A stretch of DNA of 27,451 nucleotides, from assembly GCF_000090795.2 (NCBI RefSeq), contig NW_003546393.1:86977-114427 (forward strand), read 5' to 3'. A program made the translations under genes and the position numbers. The DNA comes from Amphimedon queenslandica (lineage: Eukaryota; Porifera; Demospongiae; Haplosclerida; Niphatidae). Under the pieces are notes generated by a model. It was given only the letters and a program-made list of their open reading frames with translations, made no database searches and was not told the DNA's origin. Of the stretch, positions 9,217-19,330 are shown piece by piece (the stretch's first letter is position 1; each line of letters opens with the position of its first letter).

Positions 9217-11516
9217 ATGGTTAGTACAACAGGGCCACCTCAGCTAGTTCAGCATGGTTTGACCCACTTCTGTAGTGTAATTGCAGCAATAGTTTACATT
9301 TTTTCTTTCTCCCTTCAAAACCAAATGATTATTGTTCAAAACAACTCTTTCTTTAGTGAAACACTATACAATGGTAATGAATCTCCTGATCCAATATCAT
9401 TATATAAAACAAATCCCTGTTTCTCCTCTCACTGCTATTACTGCGCAAGTAGAACACACCCAGTCTTCCATATTTCAACAATGTTTGCTGATCATAACAA
9501 AGATGACCTTACAATATCATCTGGAACCTCATCATTGCCTGCTTTGTCAGCACCTCCCACATTGACTCCCTCTGTCTTACATGTGACCTCATTAACACCA
9601 CAAACAACACTAACGCCAAAACCAGCAATGCCAACCACAGCTATTGCTTCATCTTCACAAAGCCAGGTTATTCATTAAGCCCCTCTTCCAAAAGTTTAAG
9701 AGGAGCAAAACGCACTCATACATATTGGTCATGGGAGGCGCAAAAGAAGAGAAAGTTGGAGATCAGCAGCAGCATGTTGTTACACAATGACTGATTACTA
9801 TTCCATTATCAATAAATTGTCTCTTCTTATGAAAGATAATGATAAGTTAGTCCAAATTTTGAACTCACTGTAAGAACCATGAACTCATTCAATCAAAGAA
9901 AACAATAACATTACAATTCTATAAAGTGTCTTTACAAATGCACAAAACAACTGCAGAAAGGTTGCCAAGCAAAGAAGGCATACAGAAATAATTAAAAAGT
10001 TGCCTCCCTTACCTTTATATATTGTGGCTCAATGGCTTATGAGTTCTTACAGATTATTGTACCTGAAGCTCTACAATCCCTAAAATCTGTGCAACTCATC
10101 ATTCTTTATGCACAGCAATTAGAGAAGATTTCAGATATGATGCTCTTGTGTTGATCATTTAAAAAGCCACAAAGCTCCCTTCATTGTTATCATTTTGGAG
10201 GACACAACAAGAGTAATTAAGGTTGAATATGACATTTCGACCAATCAATGTGTTGGGTTTGTGCTACCAAATGATTAGGATGGGCTACAAAAGAAAGACA
10301 CATTTATAGCAGCTTTGTTTGCAAATATCGAAATTTATTTCAAGACTGTTGATGTTTCAAATTATGCATACTTGTATGTTGTTCAGCCATTAAAACACAA
10401 GGAACACCTTTCTTTTGCTTATCAGTTATTGGAACAAACAACAAGTTCACATCAGAAGACACACTTACTCAATGGAATTTTATTTCTTATGAGCTTTTGC
10501 TGCAAGGAATAAGGTTCTTAAATTTTTCTGCAGATGGGGACTCCTGTCTTATGAAAGCAATGAGGATAGCAGTACACCTTACTGATGATTATGTATCACG
10601 ATCTCTTAACAAAAATAATATTAATCCTCCATTTATATTTGATAAATGGCTGTGTTCAAATTGTTTACACTGACATGCTTTCAAGATAAGGTCCATATAG
10701 GGGTTAAATTAAAATCTGGACTCCTTAAGTCATGAATCATAATACCCATGGGATCGTTTATATCCTGCAGTTCTCACTTGACAATGGTGACACAACTAAA
10801 AGCAAAAGTGAATGTGGCCTTCCAGGTCGGGATTTAGACCATCATAAAAAGCAAAATTTTGCAGCTGTTGAAAATATAACTAAAGCATCACATAGTCTAG
10901 ATGACATTCCGGAAGCCCTGGGCACAAAATACCTACATTGATAGTTGTCATCAGCAATAGCTTTCTACAAAAAAGATGACACCACTGCAAAGAATAGAAG
11001 AAATATGGTATGCCACTTTTTGTCTTCGCCATTGGAAATTTACACTCAAGGATAATTTCATCACTTCAAATTCCTATGTCTGTGTGAAAAGAATTGCATA
11101 TTCTCTATTGGTAGTTATTCTGACACTACGTTACAGTGAGGAACAGCAATGTTTCTCGATAGGGATTTTAGGCTCACAAAGCTGTGAACAAACATTTCCT
11201 TCCTTGAGAAGCATGACTGGAACTTTTTCTACTATAATCAACTTCAGTATGCTTGGTGTACTGCATAGGCTTAACAAACTGGCTATCACGCATGATCTGG
11301 AATCACAGTTTAACCTTGGGATTTTATGCCCCAGAATGAAACCACATCATTCCAAAGAAGGTCCTGCAGCTTGCGTTGAGAATAACCCTGACAATAACGA
11401 AATACTTAACAGGAATACCAATGAGATGATAAAAGAGGCACTAGAAAGAGCTGAATTGAGAGCTAATAGATCAATAATTAATCTTGGGATGGCAGAAAAA
11501 ATAGATGATTGATAAG
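9217..11516 (+). pseudogene. RNase H-like (DDE-type) transposase-like relic
   Basis: A chain of plus-strand segments in shifting frames matches, in order, a family of uncharacterised transposon-derived proteins that I remember from sponge and cnidarian genomes. The segments are a Thr/Pro/Ser-rich stretch (9480-9678); KRTHTYWSWEA (about 9707); EALQSLKSVQ (about 10064); DTTRVIKVEYD...CVGFVLPND, ended by TAG at 10276; YAYLYVVQP (about 10365); NFSADGDS (about 10520); DKVHIGVKLKSGLL (about 10677); and GRDLDHHKKQNFAAVENITK (about 10825-10890). A 178-residue open frame at 10976-11512 then carries EIWYATFCLRHWK, DNFITSNSYVC and SQSCEQTFPSLRSMTGTFST. The acidic residues in ADGDS, DLDHH and SCE...RS are candidates for a DDE-like triad, the last resembling the E-x2-F-x3-RS pattern of P-element/THAP9-type transposases. 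At least six frame breaks make it inactive. Terminal repeats were not found. Confidence 0.55.
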
Positions 11517-11559
11517 ATCCACCAATAGCCAACAACTTAGTATTGCAGAAAATGATTTA

Positions 11560-12950
11560 CCAGTTAATGATGCTTATAATACATCAATCAAAGCAGTACA
11601 AGATGTTGTAAAAGATGTAAATGTTCTTCACTAGAACAATGATCAGTTAAAAAACAAAGCAATGCAAGAAAAGCTGCTTATTCCAATTGAAAGTGAGATG
11701 AAAATTCCTATATACACATGTCAGGACAATGACACAGGCAGAAATTATGATTTACAAGAAGAGAAGTTAAAGCCATTTGTAGCAATAACAGTCAAAGGAA
11801 AGAAGTATACACTACAGTGATTTGGCTTATACAAGACAGTGAATGCATTTCTTCAGATAGAATTTTTGTGTAAGATCCAAATAAAGCAACGAACAGATCA
11901 AAAATCAATAAAGAAAGTAGTAACTTTCCTATACTGTCAAGTTATCTAGTTACTGAGAAGTTTGTGCCTTTAATATAGGAAGTACAATAATGTTAGGAAG
12001 AGTGCTACAATTTGCCAAACAGGAGAAGAAAGGAAAAATGACAGGCTATAAAAGAAACAGTGCACCCGTTAATGAGAATTGTTTTGAAGTACTCTGTGCT
12101 TGGTACCAAATAGAATAAGAAACCAGGTTATGTCAAAGAATATGCACAATGAAATCATATATTTCTGCAATTATTTATGTACAGTTACATATGAGTGCCT
12201 TGAATACTTAAGCCACAAGAAAGATTTACCATTTAAGTTTGTGCAAACAGGTATATTGCTAAAAGACTGTCTTTGTACCACTAGAGGATGCTTGGGACTT
12301 TCATTTCGAATAAGAAAGAAATAAAAATTACGACACACTGTCTTACAAATACTTCTAAGACTTCAAAATGGGTGAAAATTGGTAAATTGGCCTTGAATGA
12401 TAAAGAAAAAACAATTATTACAACTCGCAAATGGTTGACTGATTTTCACATATGTGCAGCACAGCTACTATTGAAATCTCAAATTTTGATACATAAATGG
12501 TTCACAATCAACACGTTATCAAAGCAAGGAACCTCTTTCTAATGTTAACATCATTCAAATTATTTCTATTGGAAGGAATCACTGGTCAGTGATAAGCACA
12601 TGCATACTTTCATACAACTCTTACTGATCTCACAATTTAATACGATTCCTTGTATCATGACTAACCACAAGATGCAGAGAAAGTAATTATCAGCCTAACA
12701 TCGTCATTTGACCTCAATAAGATACCTGTCACAGTAATGCCTTACAAAGTGGTTGCACAGATTGTGGGCTTTATGCCATTGCTATAGCTACAGCAATGTG
12801 TTAAAAAAAGATCCAGTAATGTTAATATATTGTATTGCAGTGTTTGTAGTAAAATTATTGATAAGTTAACTAAAACGATATCTGTCAATTTGCTAAATGT
12901 AGGCTCATCTTCAACAGCTGTTATGGACACGTTTAACTAATATTTTAAAC
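11560..12950 (+). pseudogene. C-terminal part of the same element: Ulp1/C48-like cysteine protease domain
   Basis: The chain continues in phase-shifting plus-strand pieces: KPFVAITVKGKKYTLQ (about 11768-11817), NEIIYFCNYLCTVTYECLEYL (12148-12210), then WVKIGKLALNDKEKTIITTR, KWLTDFHICAAQLLLKSQ (about 12370-12485). Next come IIQIISIGRNHWSVIST (12551-12599, putative catalytic His at 12580-12582) and QSGCTDCGLYAIAIATAMC (12745-12801, putative oxyanion Gln at 12745 and nucleophile Cys at 12763-12765), followed immediately by TAA. His-Trp and Gln-x4-Asp-Cys-Gly are the hallmarks of Ulp1/SENP-type C48 peptidases, which cleave SUMO or ubiquitin-like modifiers. The Asp of the triad lies in the eroded part between them. 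Several frameshifts separate the blocks. AATAAA occurs at about 12980. The same domain type recurs at 25461-25755. Confidence 0.6.
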
Positions 12951-13498
12951 CATTTGCTTTAATCCATTCAGGTTAACTAATAAACATTGTTTGAAATTTT
13001 CTATGGAAGATGTCCCAACCTCAATATCTGTGTATCATGCTTGATGGCTATTTTCTCCAAAAACAGAGGTCCAGATTTCCTGATATTCATGAAACCCTCA
13101 GATGCCACCTAGGGGTGTGTATTCACGGGCCATGATTTTTATTTTAAGTGGCTCTATTGATACTGTAAATATATATATGATTTAAATTTAACTTTGTACA
13201 TCACATTGTTAAATTAAAAACACAAAAAATTAATAAGTTAAATAAAAAGTGCTGTGAAATAGTCCACAGTTATTTTTACAGACATGGAAACATGAAGATT
13301 TATTAAACTGCTCATTAAAGAAGGAAATGAAACCAATCACGGTAGGTCGTCATGCTTCCTGTGATTGCCCAGGCTATTGTGCTAAGTTTTAATTTCACAA
13401 TTTACTCGAGTTGGAAAACTAGATGTTGAATTGATACAGCCATGAAACTATTACACTTTAAATTTTTTAAGGTGTAATAAGTTAGGTCAAGTTTTTAA
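12951..13498. other. no confident feature
   Basis: AT-rich DNA between two transposon relics. No terminal inverted repeat could be paired with the region upstream of 9.2 kb, so the right boundary of the transposase/C48 element is undefined. The last part (about 13260-13498) may be an eroded upstream portion of the next relic. Confidence 0.35.
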
Positions 13499-13663
13499 AT
13501 GGAGAAAGAAGATTTGATTTGGTTCATCAAATTTATTTCTAAACAAGGATTGGAAGTGAGTTTTCTTGTTAGTGATCGTCGTAACAAGGTTTCAATGTGT
13601 GCCAGGTAAAATCTAAAACCTATTGTACACAAAAATGATGCATGGCATGTGGCCATGAGTTAG
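13499..13663 (+). pseudogene. relic of a second transposase-like protein
   Basis: A 37-codon open frame from ATG at 13499 reads MEKEDLIWFIKFIS, then GLEVSFLVSDRRNKVSMCAR. After a TAA (13607) the same frame continues as NLKPIVHKNDAWHVAMS to 13663. The pattern MEKE-L...GL-V...V-DRH...D-WHVAK is one I recognise from a widespread family of uncharacterised invertebrate transposase-like proteins. In that family the Asp of TDRH and the Asp of D-WH are thought to sit in an RNase H-like core. Here the first reads SDRR and the final Lys is changed, and only this short conserved core survives. It is unrelated in sequence to the 9.2-12.9 kb relic just upstream. Confidence 0.5.
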
Positions 13664-13980
13664 CTAGATTTCAATTAATAAACTAGTAGCATGCAAAACA
13701 TTAAGTGGCCAAGCACCCTAGCCATGCTAGCCAGAATGCAGAGGCAGTCACTAACTTAATATAGTAGTTGTCCAGGCTTCAAAAAAAATTATACATTAGA
13801 ATGTCTGGCTTCAATGAAGAAGATTGCTAGAGAAACTTTGCACTGCAAATTCGCCTTAGGTTTGCTGAGCAATTGTTGGAAATAAGCTCAGACTTCCTAA
13901 TTGGTCGTTGAGACAACACTAGATTAATTTGTTTAACTCTATTAATAGTTAAGGCTGAGAATCTTAAATTAAAGTAAGGC
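13664..13980. other. no gene or repeat recognised
   Basis: Short AT-rich spacer. The 67-codon minus-strand frame at 13827-14030 overlaps the following inverted repeat and is not called. Confidence 0.4.
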
Positions 13981-14101
13981 CTTAATTTAAGACAGGAAAT
14001 ACTGTATAAATCAATGGCCACTGTTAACAAATAGAGATTATTGTTAAGTTAACTCTAGAGGGTCATTAGTTTATACAACACTTCCTGTCTTAACTTAATT
14101 A
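13981..14101. repeat. 121-bp inverted-repeat MITE
   Basis: The left arm TTAATTTAAGACAGGAAATA (from 13982), continuing through TGTATAAATCAATGGCC, pairs with GGTCATTAGTTTATACAACA, CTTCCTGTCTTAACTTAATT (14061-14100). The arms are about 40 bp with roughly 80% complementarity around a 40-bp loop. There is no coding capacity, and I could not establish a target duplication. Confidence 0.65.
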
Positions 14102-14628
14102 GTTTCAAGTGTGAAGACAATCTGCCAGATGCAATTTATATGAATGGTCTTCAAAACAGGTTTTAAACAAACTAACAAAAATAAAAGATTGTGCAAGTAG
14201 GAATGACAAGTAGGAATTATTTGTACTGGTCTGTTTGAAGCAAAGGCAAGAGTAAAGAGAAATTGCTATTATTGGGGTATAAGTGTGAGCACTCAGTAGA
14301 AGTCCAATAATGCAAGCTTCTTTCAAAACTTATCCATGCTCTAGCAATCAAGATTCGACTCTTTTACTGTACCAACAACTGCATGCTATTAGTTTGCAGG
14401 CTCTAAAAGCAAGATGAAATCAAGTGGTAATTATTATGCTAAACACAATGAAATGTACATAACTGTATCCCATTTCATTGTCATAATTATAGCTGATTCA
14501 TTGTAACCTGAATTCAAGCCTTTTCTGTGAAGGATAGTGATGGTCTGCATCAAAAAAATAGCTTCAATAAGCAAGTCAGTGTTCCAGGAAAGTTACAGAA
14601 GATAAAGGAAGTGTAATGATTGCACATA
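14102..14628. other. no gene recognised
   Basis: Nothing supported. A small AATGAAATG / CATTTCATT hairpin lies near 14448-14480. Confidence 0.4.
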
Positions 14629-14800
14629 AAGGCCCTATACACCAGGCAATGCTATTGCAGGCAATCTGTGGTTACTTTGATCTTCAGGCAACACTGTTGC
14701 CTAGAAAAGAAACCTGTTCTATTGTAGGCAACACATTGCTTACAACATCAAAGTAACCAGAAATTGCCTCAAATAGAATTGCCTGGTGTATAGTGGCCTT
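14629..14800. mobile_element. 172-bp MITE with inverted arms of about 50 bp
   Basis: The left arm starts AAGGCCCTATACACCAGGCA (14629) and runs through GGTTACTTTGAT. The right arm is its inverse and ends TGCCTGGTGTATAGTGGCCTT at 14800. The arms match at most positions over about 52 bp. TA flanks both sides (14627-14628 and 14801-14802). The repeated AGGCAA words inside both arms could be transposase-binding or pairing sites. Superfamily uncertain. Confidence 0.75.
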
Positions 14801-14802
14801 TA

Positions 14803-15545
14803 GCCATGCCAGAAATCAAAAATCATCTAACGGAAGTTATTGTATATTTTTATACGGAGTGGAATGGTAGAAAGCCTTCTCATACTTTGTAAGTGGATGA
14901 TGTTTTTGAAGCTCCCATTGTAGACATAGTTAATAAAACACTAAAACTGTCCTCCTGCTCTAGATTATCCTGATCAATGACTGTTTTATTTGCATCATGC
15001 CATCTGAAGACACAACACTCATTGACGCCACCTTCTCATCGTGTTGATTCAAATTTATAAATTTTAATGGTTTTTGAATAGTAAAAACTGTAAAGTATTG
15101 ATTTAGGAGACCTTCCCATTGTATATTTTTGAAATAAAAGAATTTTGCAACACAATGGTGCATAAATTTGACTAATGTATGATAACCTTGCAACCTTAAG
15201 TCTCAAAATCAGACCCATTTTATGTAGGAGCATCAATTATACAGCTTAAATGACTCTCTGGAAAGTTTTAAAAGATTAAGGTGTATTGTTGTAGATAAGC
15301 GATACTTATAGCAAGAAAAACCTCGTCCTTTGTGGCCGTACTCTTCATTTGCCATGCTTGCTGTCTTTAAAAAAAGAAAGAGCATTTTTTTATATCCAGA
15401 CGACTTCTAGAATCTGTTCACAGTGTAAGGATGTCCAATCTTTGTACGAAAGAGAAGATGCTATGCTTCGATCAGAGAAACCTTCACTTTTCACAATTAT
15501 TGCTGCCCGTTGCTAAGGTAATTACCATTGTAATGTAGAAGTTAG
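14803..15545. other. no confident gene
   Basis: Several short minus-strand frames (14960-15236) are AT-rich and have no recognisable domain. On the minus strand a possible start MANEEYGHKGRGFSCYKYR (about 15356-15300) looks protein-like but is too short to support a call. Confidence 0.35.
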
Positions 15546-15720
15546 CAATCAGTCCGGAAGACTGAGTGTTTGCATCCGTAAGTGAAGGTTAAGTCTTCAT
15601 ATACATTGGTTGACACCCAAACCTGATATCATAATTAACACAACATACATTAATGTACAGCAGTAATCATGAGTAAGTCATAAGTTCTACTTCACAATGA
15701 GTCAACCCACTATAGTACTC
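15546..15720 (+). repeat. dispersed repeat, copy 1
   Basis: Begins CAGTCCGGAAGACTGAGTG. Further in it contains GACACCCAAACCTGATATCA, AATTAACACAACATACATTA, ATGTACAGCAGTAATCAT and a CTTCACAATGAGTCA end. The copy at 16255-16410 has the same blocks in the same order and spacing, with many substitutions. Confidence 0.6.
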
Positions 15721-16254
15721 CCCTACAAGATGAAAAGTCAATATGAATGAATTGAAAAATCAGTAGACTATGAATAGCAGTTGGCTTTAAAGAGGGAAAG
15801 CAAACTCGACGTTCCATGTGAGTGAGGTACATGTAGCAGGCATAGAAGCACTGAACAAGGTAGATGTCTCATTGCCAGTAGCAACAGTAATGTTTCTACC
15901 ATAAACTGCTAGGACCAAAATATTATAACTAGAGGAGACAATGGTTGTTGCAAGTACTAATGATGAATGAGTAGGACATAAGGAAACAGGAGAATGCAAT
16001 GAGTGATTATGGATGGGTTTAGACTACAATGCAAAACACATCTGTTTTTAAGGCTAATTTCAGGTCAACAGACTTGACAATGAGTCGTCAGAGTATGATC
16101 TAAGAAATGAAGCTTGTTGAACAACCAGGCCTCGTAAGCACACATCCAATAGGTGCTAGTAGCCAGACTTAGTACACAAAAAAGAGAAACACCAAAGCAG
16201 TGAGTCGCCGGAGTCGTCCACCTCAATTATTTAGAAATTACATAAGAAATGCTA
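15721..16254. other. no confident gene between the two repeat copies
   Basis: The minus-strand open frame 15787-15999 (70 residues, reading LVLATTIVSSSYNILVLAVY) has a composition a little like a Kelch-type beta-blade. No full blade motif is visible, so it is not called as a gene. Confidence 0.3.
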
Positions 16255-16410
16255 TCAGTCTGGAAGAGTGAGTGAGAGCACACATAAGCATAACTTTAAT
16301 GTCCTGTTATAGAGGACACCCAAACACTGAAATTACTATTAACACAACATGCATTTATATACAACAGTATAAACCATATAATCAGAGTCACAATAACTCA
16401 TTTCACAATA
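16255..16410 (+). repeat. dispersed repeat, copy 2
   Basis: Begins CAGTCTGGAAGAGTGAGTGA and continues with GACACCCAAACACTGAAATT, ATTAACACAACATGCATTTA and ATACAACAGTATAAACCATA, ending near CATTTCACAATATC. It is colinear with 15546-15720. Confidence 0.6.
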
Positions 16411-16470
16411 TCATTACATTATCTTTTTGGCACATAATGTACAATTACTGCTTGTGATAATTTGCAACAG

Positions 16471-16540
16471 GATGAATTGACAACATTAAAGGCAGCTGTT
16501 CTTTCTTATAATGAACACTTGATTGAACAACAGCAGCTAA
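16471..16540 (+). CDS. candidate isolated exon, helical peptide
   Basis: A 70-bp open stretch is framed by an acceptor (TTTGCAACAG| ending at 16470) and a donor-like GTGAGG at 16541. It reads DELTTLKAAVLSYNEHLIEQ then QQL, an amphipathic, glutamine/leucine-rich segment compatible with a coiled coil. No partner exon was recognised upstream or downstream, so this may be a fragment or chance. Confidence 0.2.
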
Positions 16541-16840
16541 GTGAGGCACTTACTTTGTGCCTCCATTGACTTCTATAGAACAGTTGGCACTAGGGTACTT
16601 AAAAAATTTTGAGTACGTTCATGTCTTCCAATTCTCAGTTGCAGTGTTCTACACTATAAACATTCTCTCAAACTTCTTTTTCCCAATCCCTCACAGATTG
16701 CTATCATTGTTTTTGTCTAGTTTCTCATTTGGATATGGGGGGTACAGACATTTATTAAAATCAGGGGTTTGTAACCATGTTATCATATAATCTCCTACAA
16801 CGACACAATCCACCCCAATGAGTAAAGAAAAATCCCTTAC

Positions 16841-16909
16841 CTGTCCAAAGCAACGCTTCACTGGTTTCAGGCTTAGCCTATAGCCGCTGAGGATAGTATC
16901 CGAACACAC
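16841..16909 (-). CDS. candidate first exon, 23 residues, unknown
   Basis: On the minus strand an ATG at 16909 opens a 69-bp segment (MCSDTILSGYRLSLKPVKRC then FGQ) that ends exactly at a strong donor, CAG|GTAAGG (intron from 16840). Balanced codon content and the donor make it look real, but no following exon or protein family is recognised. Confidence 0.2.
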
Positions 16910-19190
16910 AGCTGATTCTCTCTATCAATACATAAGTAACCGCAGCTACATATCTTTTAACTTACTGCTGTGAGAATACAGGAGCAAGTTGCTGCTGCTT
17001 CTTGTCCCAATTGACTTGTCTCAGGTGACTGATCACTGTGCATTGTCAGACTTTAAGTCTGAGCATGCGCATGACCTTCTCCCCTATTAGGGGGAGGAGG
17101 TTCATGCATCATGTCAGCAACTCATCAATGTGATGCTCAAAATTGAGGATTCAGTGAATCGAGTTAGAAGACCAATGAACACAATAACTGTTAGCTAAGA
17201 TAGCAAAAGCTAGTCCTCTACCTCAAATAGCTAAACTACACTTTTCTAGTAAAGGCAAAGGTACTTGCATGCTCGTATTGTTTGTAAAGTGTATGCAGAC
17301 TCTTATTTTTCTGTAAAATGTGATAGTTGAAGAAGTTTGTGTCCATTACTATGATTAAAGTCAGTGTCACGTAGCTTCATTGAAGCAAGCCGGTTTGAGT
17401 GTTATTGAAACATACCTTTTTCTTTATTTTACTTCATTGTTTTTTATTGTTGTACATAGATGAATTTTAGTCTGGTGTTTTTATTTAAGGATGCTGAAGC
17501 TGTAAGGTAAGGTTGAGAACAAAATTTAATAATTTGGCTCAAACTTTGCAACGAAAGGTCTTGGATGCTTGAAGTTTTCACATATCAAAAAGCTGACACT
17601 ACCTAACAATTCCAAGTTTAATTTCTTGCAAAGCTTGTGAACCCAACAACTTTTTAGTGACATAAAATAAGTCGTGAGTTGTAGTATGATGATTTTTTCC
17701 CTCTTAAGTTCTTATGTCATTAAAGTACCTGTTCCAATGTCATTGGATATGAATCTATTGAGTTTGGCTTCCTTTTTTTAATATGGGGGTGACAATACTT
17801 ATAGCCCAACTATAATTGTAGTTATACTAAGTATATTTACCTTTTCACCCTTAAAAGGGAAGACTTTAATTGACATAACCTTTTTCTTTAGGTGTGAAAG
17901 TAGAATGCCGAATTCATGTCAAAGGGTAAAGATTATTGTTATGAGTGTCCGGGGACAGTATAATTTTTTTTATTATTGAATTTAAGCCTCTCATTCATAG
18001 TGACACTAATCCTGCATTATTAGTAAAGCAGTGTAGGCTTCATCCAGATGGTGAAGGGTGTTCATCTATCACTAGTGGCTGGGAATCTTTTTATTTTCCT
18101 CAAGATTAGCTTCTACAGTAGAGACAAGTAAGCTACAATCAAGGCTGTTTAAAGTGTTATATTAATTGATTTGGAGTGGTTACCACCATTGAGCCAGAGC
18201 CACACCTTAAAGAATAATGGAGGATACCTCTACGTCAGAGGTCAGTACTATAGGAGCGTAACTTATGCATTGGCTTTCCAGCTAACTAAAAATTATTTCT
18301 AAAGCAAGGAACCAGTCGTGAGGTAGCCAATGCATTACTATTGTACTGCCATGTTTTTGTACTATAACAGGGCATGTAATGATGTCTCGAGCCGTGTTGA
18401 CTTAGGTATGCAGCAAGTACCAATAGCTCAAAATAATATCAGGGTAAATGAGTGTGTGTGTTGGGGAACATTGTTATGTTTAAAGTTTAAGCTAATTTCT
18501 TGCCAAGAGTAAACTATCGATGATAGGCACCACAAATTTTCTGGCACTTTTTTATTTCGGTAAACTATACTTTGCTTTCTCATAAAACTGCAAAGTATTA
18601 CAATAGTTGCCCTTCATTTTGCATGATATAGTCTATCCAGGGCCTTCATCTCTCGCCTTCATAAATGCTTTTTGTTTCATTTCTGCCTTTTATGTGTGTT
18701 TTGTTATTCATGTCTTATTCTTACGTGAAAGCTAATAATGATAAACTAAATGACTTTAAGTAATCTTAACTTGTACAACCTCAACGCAATGTCTGAGTTT
18801 TTTCTAAAATGGTGTGCAATCTATTATTACTCCTTTTATCACAAATTGTTATTGCAATTATTATAATTCATATGCTATGCACATGTACATGTACATAACC
18901 TTTAATGGAAGTGTTGTGACAAATTAAATGCATAATTGTCATTGTAGTGTATACTTGTGAAACAATGCACATTTTATAAAGTCACTACTACTGTTGAATA
19001 AGTTAATAACTGCTGACGGGCATACATGTATATTTTTGGCCTGTATACTATGGTTACAAATACCCAACTTAATAATTTGTACTTTTAACATTTTTATCTA
19101 TGTTCTAATGCATTAATGTAATTTTGATCAGTCTACAATTATGTTTTTGAGCTTTTCTGAGACCTTTTGTTTGTGGCTATACAAGTAATA
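16910..19190. other. 2.3 kb without a supported gene
   Basis: Intergenic or intronic DNA. Small features only: a CATGACCTTCTCCCC / GGGGGAGGAGGTTCATG hairpin at about 17070-17105; an ATGCATTGGCT / AGCCAATGCAT inverted pair at about 18264 and 18325; and an ACATGTACATGTACAT run near 18880. A splice-framed 17-bp stretch at about 17493-17509 (AAG|GATGCTGAAGCTGTAAG|GTAAGG) is too short to interpret. Confidence 0.4.
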
Positions 19191-19326
19191 TATAGAACAT
19201 GACCCCAAGTGGTGTATCAGATATACACGAAAATGATATTCATAATCCCGAGGGCGTAGCCCGAGGAATTTTGAATATCATGAGTGTATATCTGATACAC
19301 CAACGAGGGAAAGGTCAAGTTCTATA
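19191..19326. repeat. 136-bp palindrome (hairpin MITE)
   Basis: The outer arms are TATAGAACATGACC / GGTCAAGTTCTATA. Inside are GGTGTATCAGATATACAC / GTGTATATCTGATACACC, then ATGATATTCATAAT / ATTTTGAATATCAT around a CCCGAGGGCGTAGCCCGAGG loop. The symmetry is nearly complete. The GAGGGCGTAGCCC loop word is one I associate with repetitive hairpins in sponge and cnidarian DNA. Confidence 0.75.
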
Positions 19327-19330
19327 CGGC

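Noticed and set aside
10695-10706. GGGGTTAA as the partner of the piggyBac-like end at 7407
   Set aside because: The sequence is part of the readable coding block DKVHIGVKLK of the transposase relic, so the TTAA there is coincidental.
11347-11535. 62-codon minus-strand open frame
   Set aside because: It is antisense to the recognised transposase-like open frame at 10976-11512 and has no domain of its own.
14960-15236. Two overlapping minus-strand open frames
   Set aside because: AT-rich, overlapping in different frames, with no recognisable motif or splice framing.
15787-15999. Possible Kelch blade on the minus strand
   Set aside because: The composition is suggestive, but no Gly-Gly pair or Tyr...Trp spacing of a Kelch repeat can be placed.
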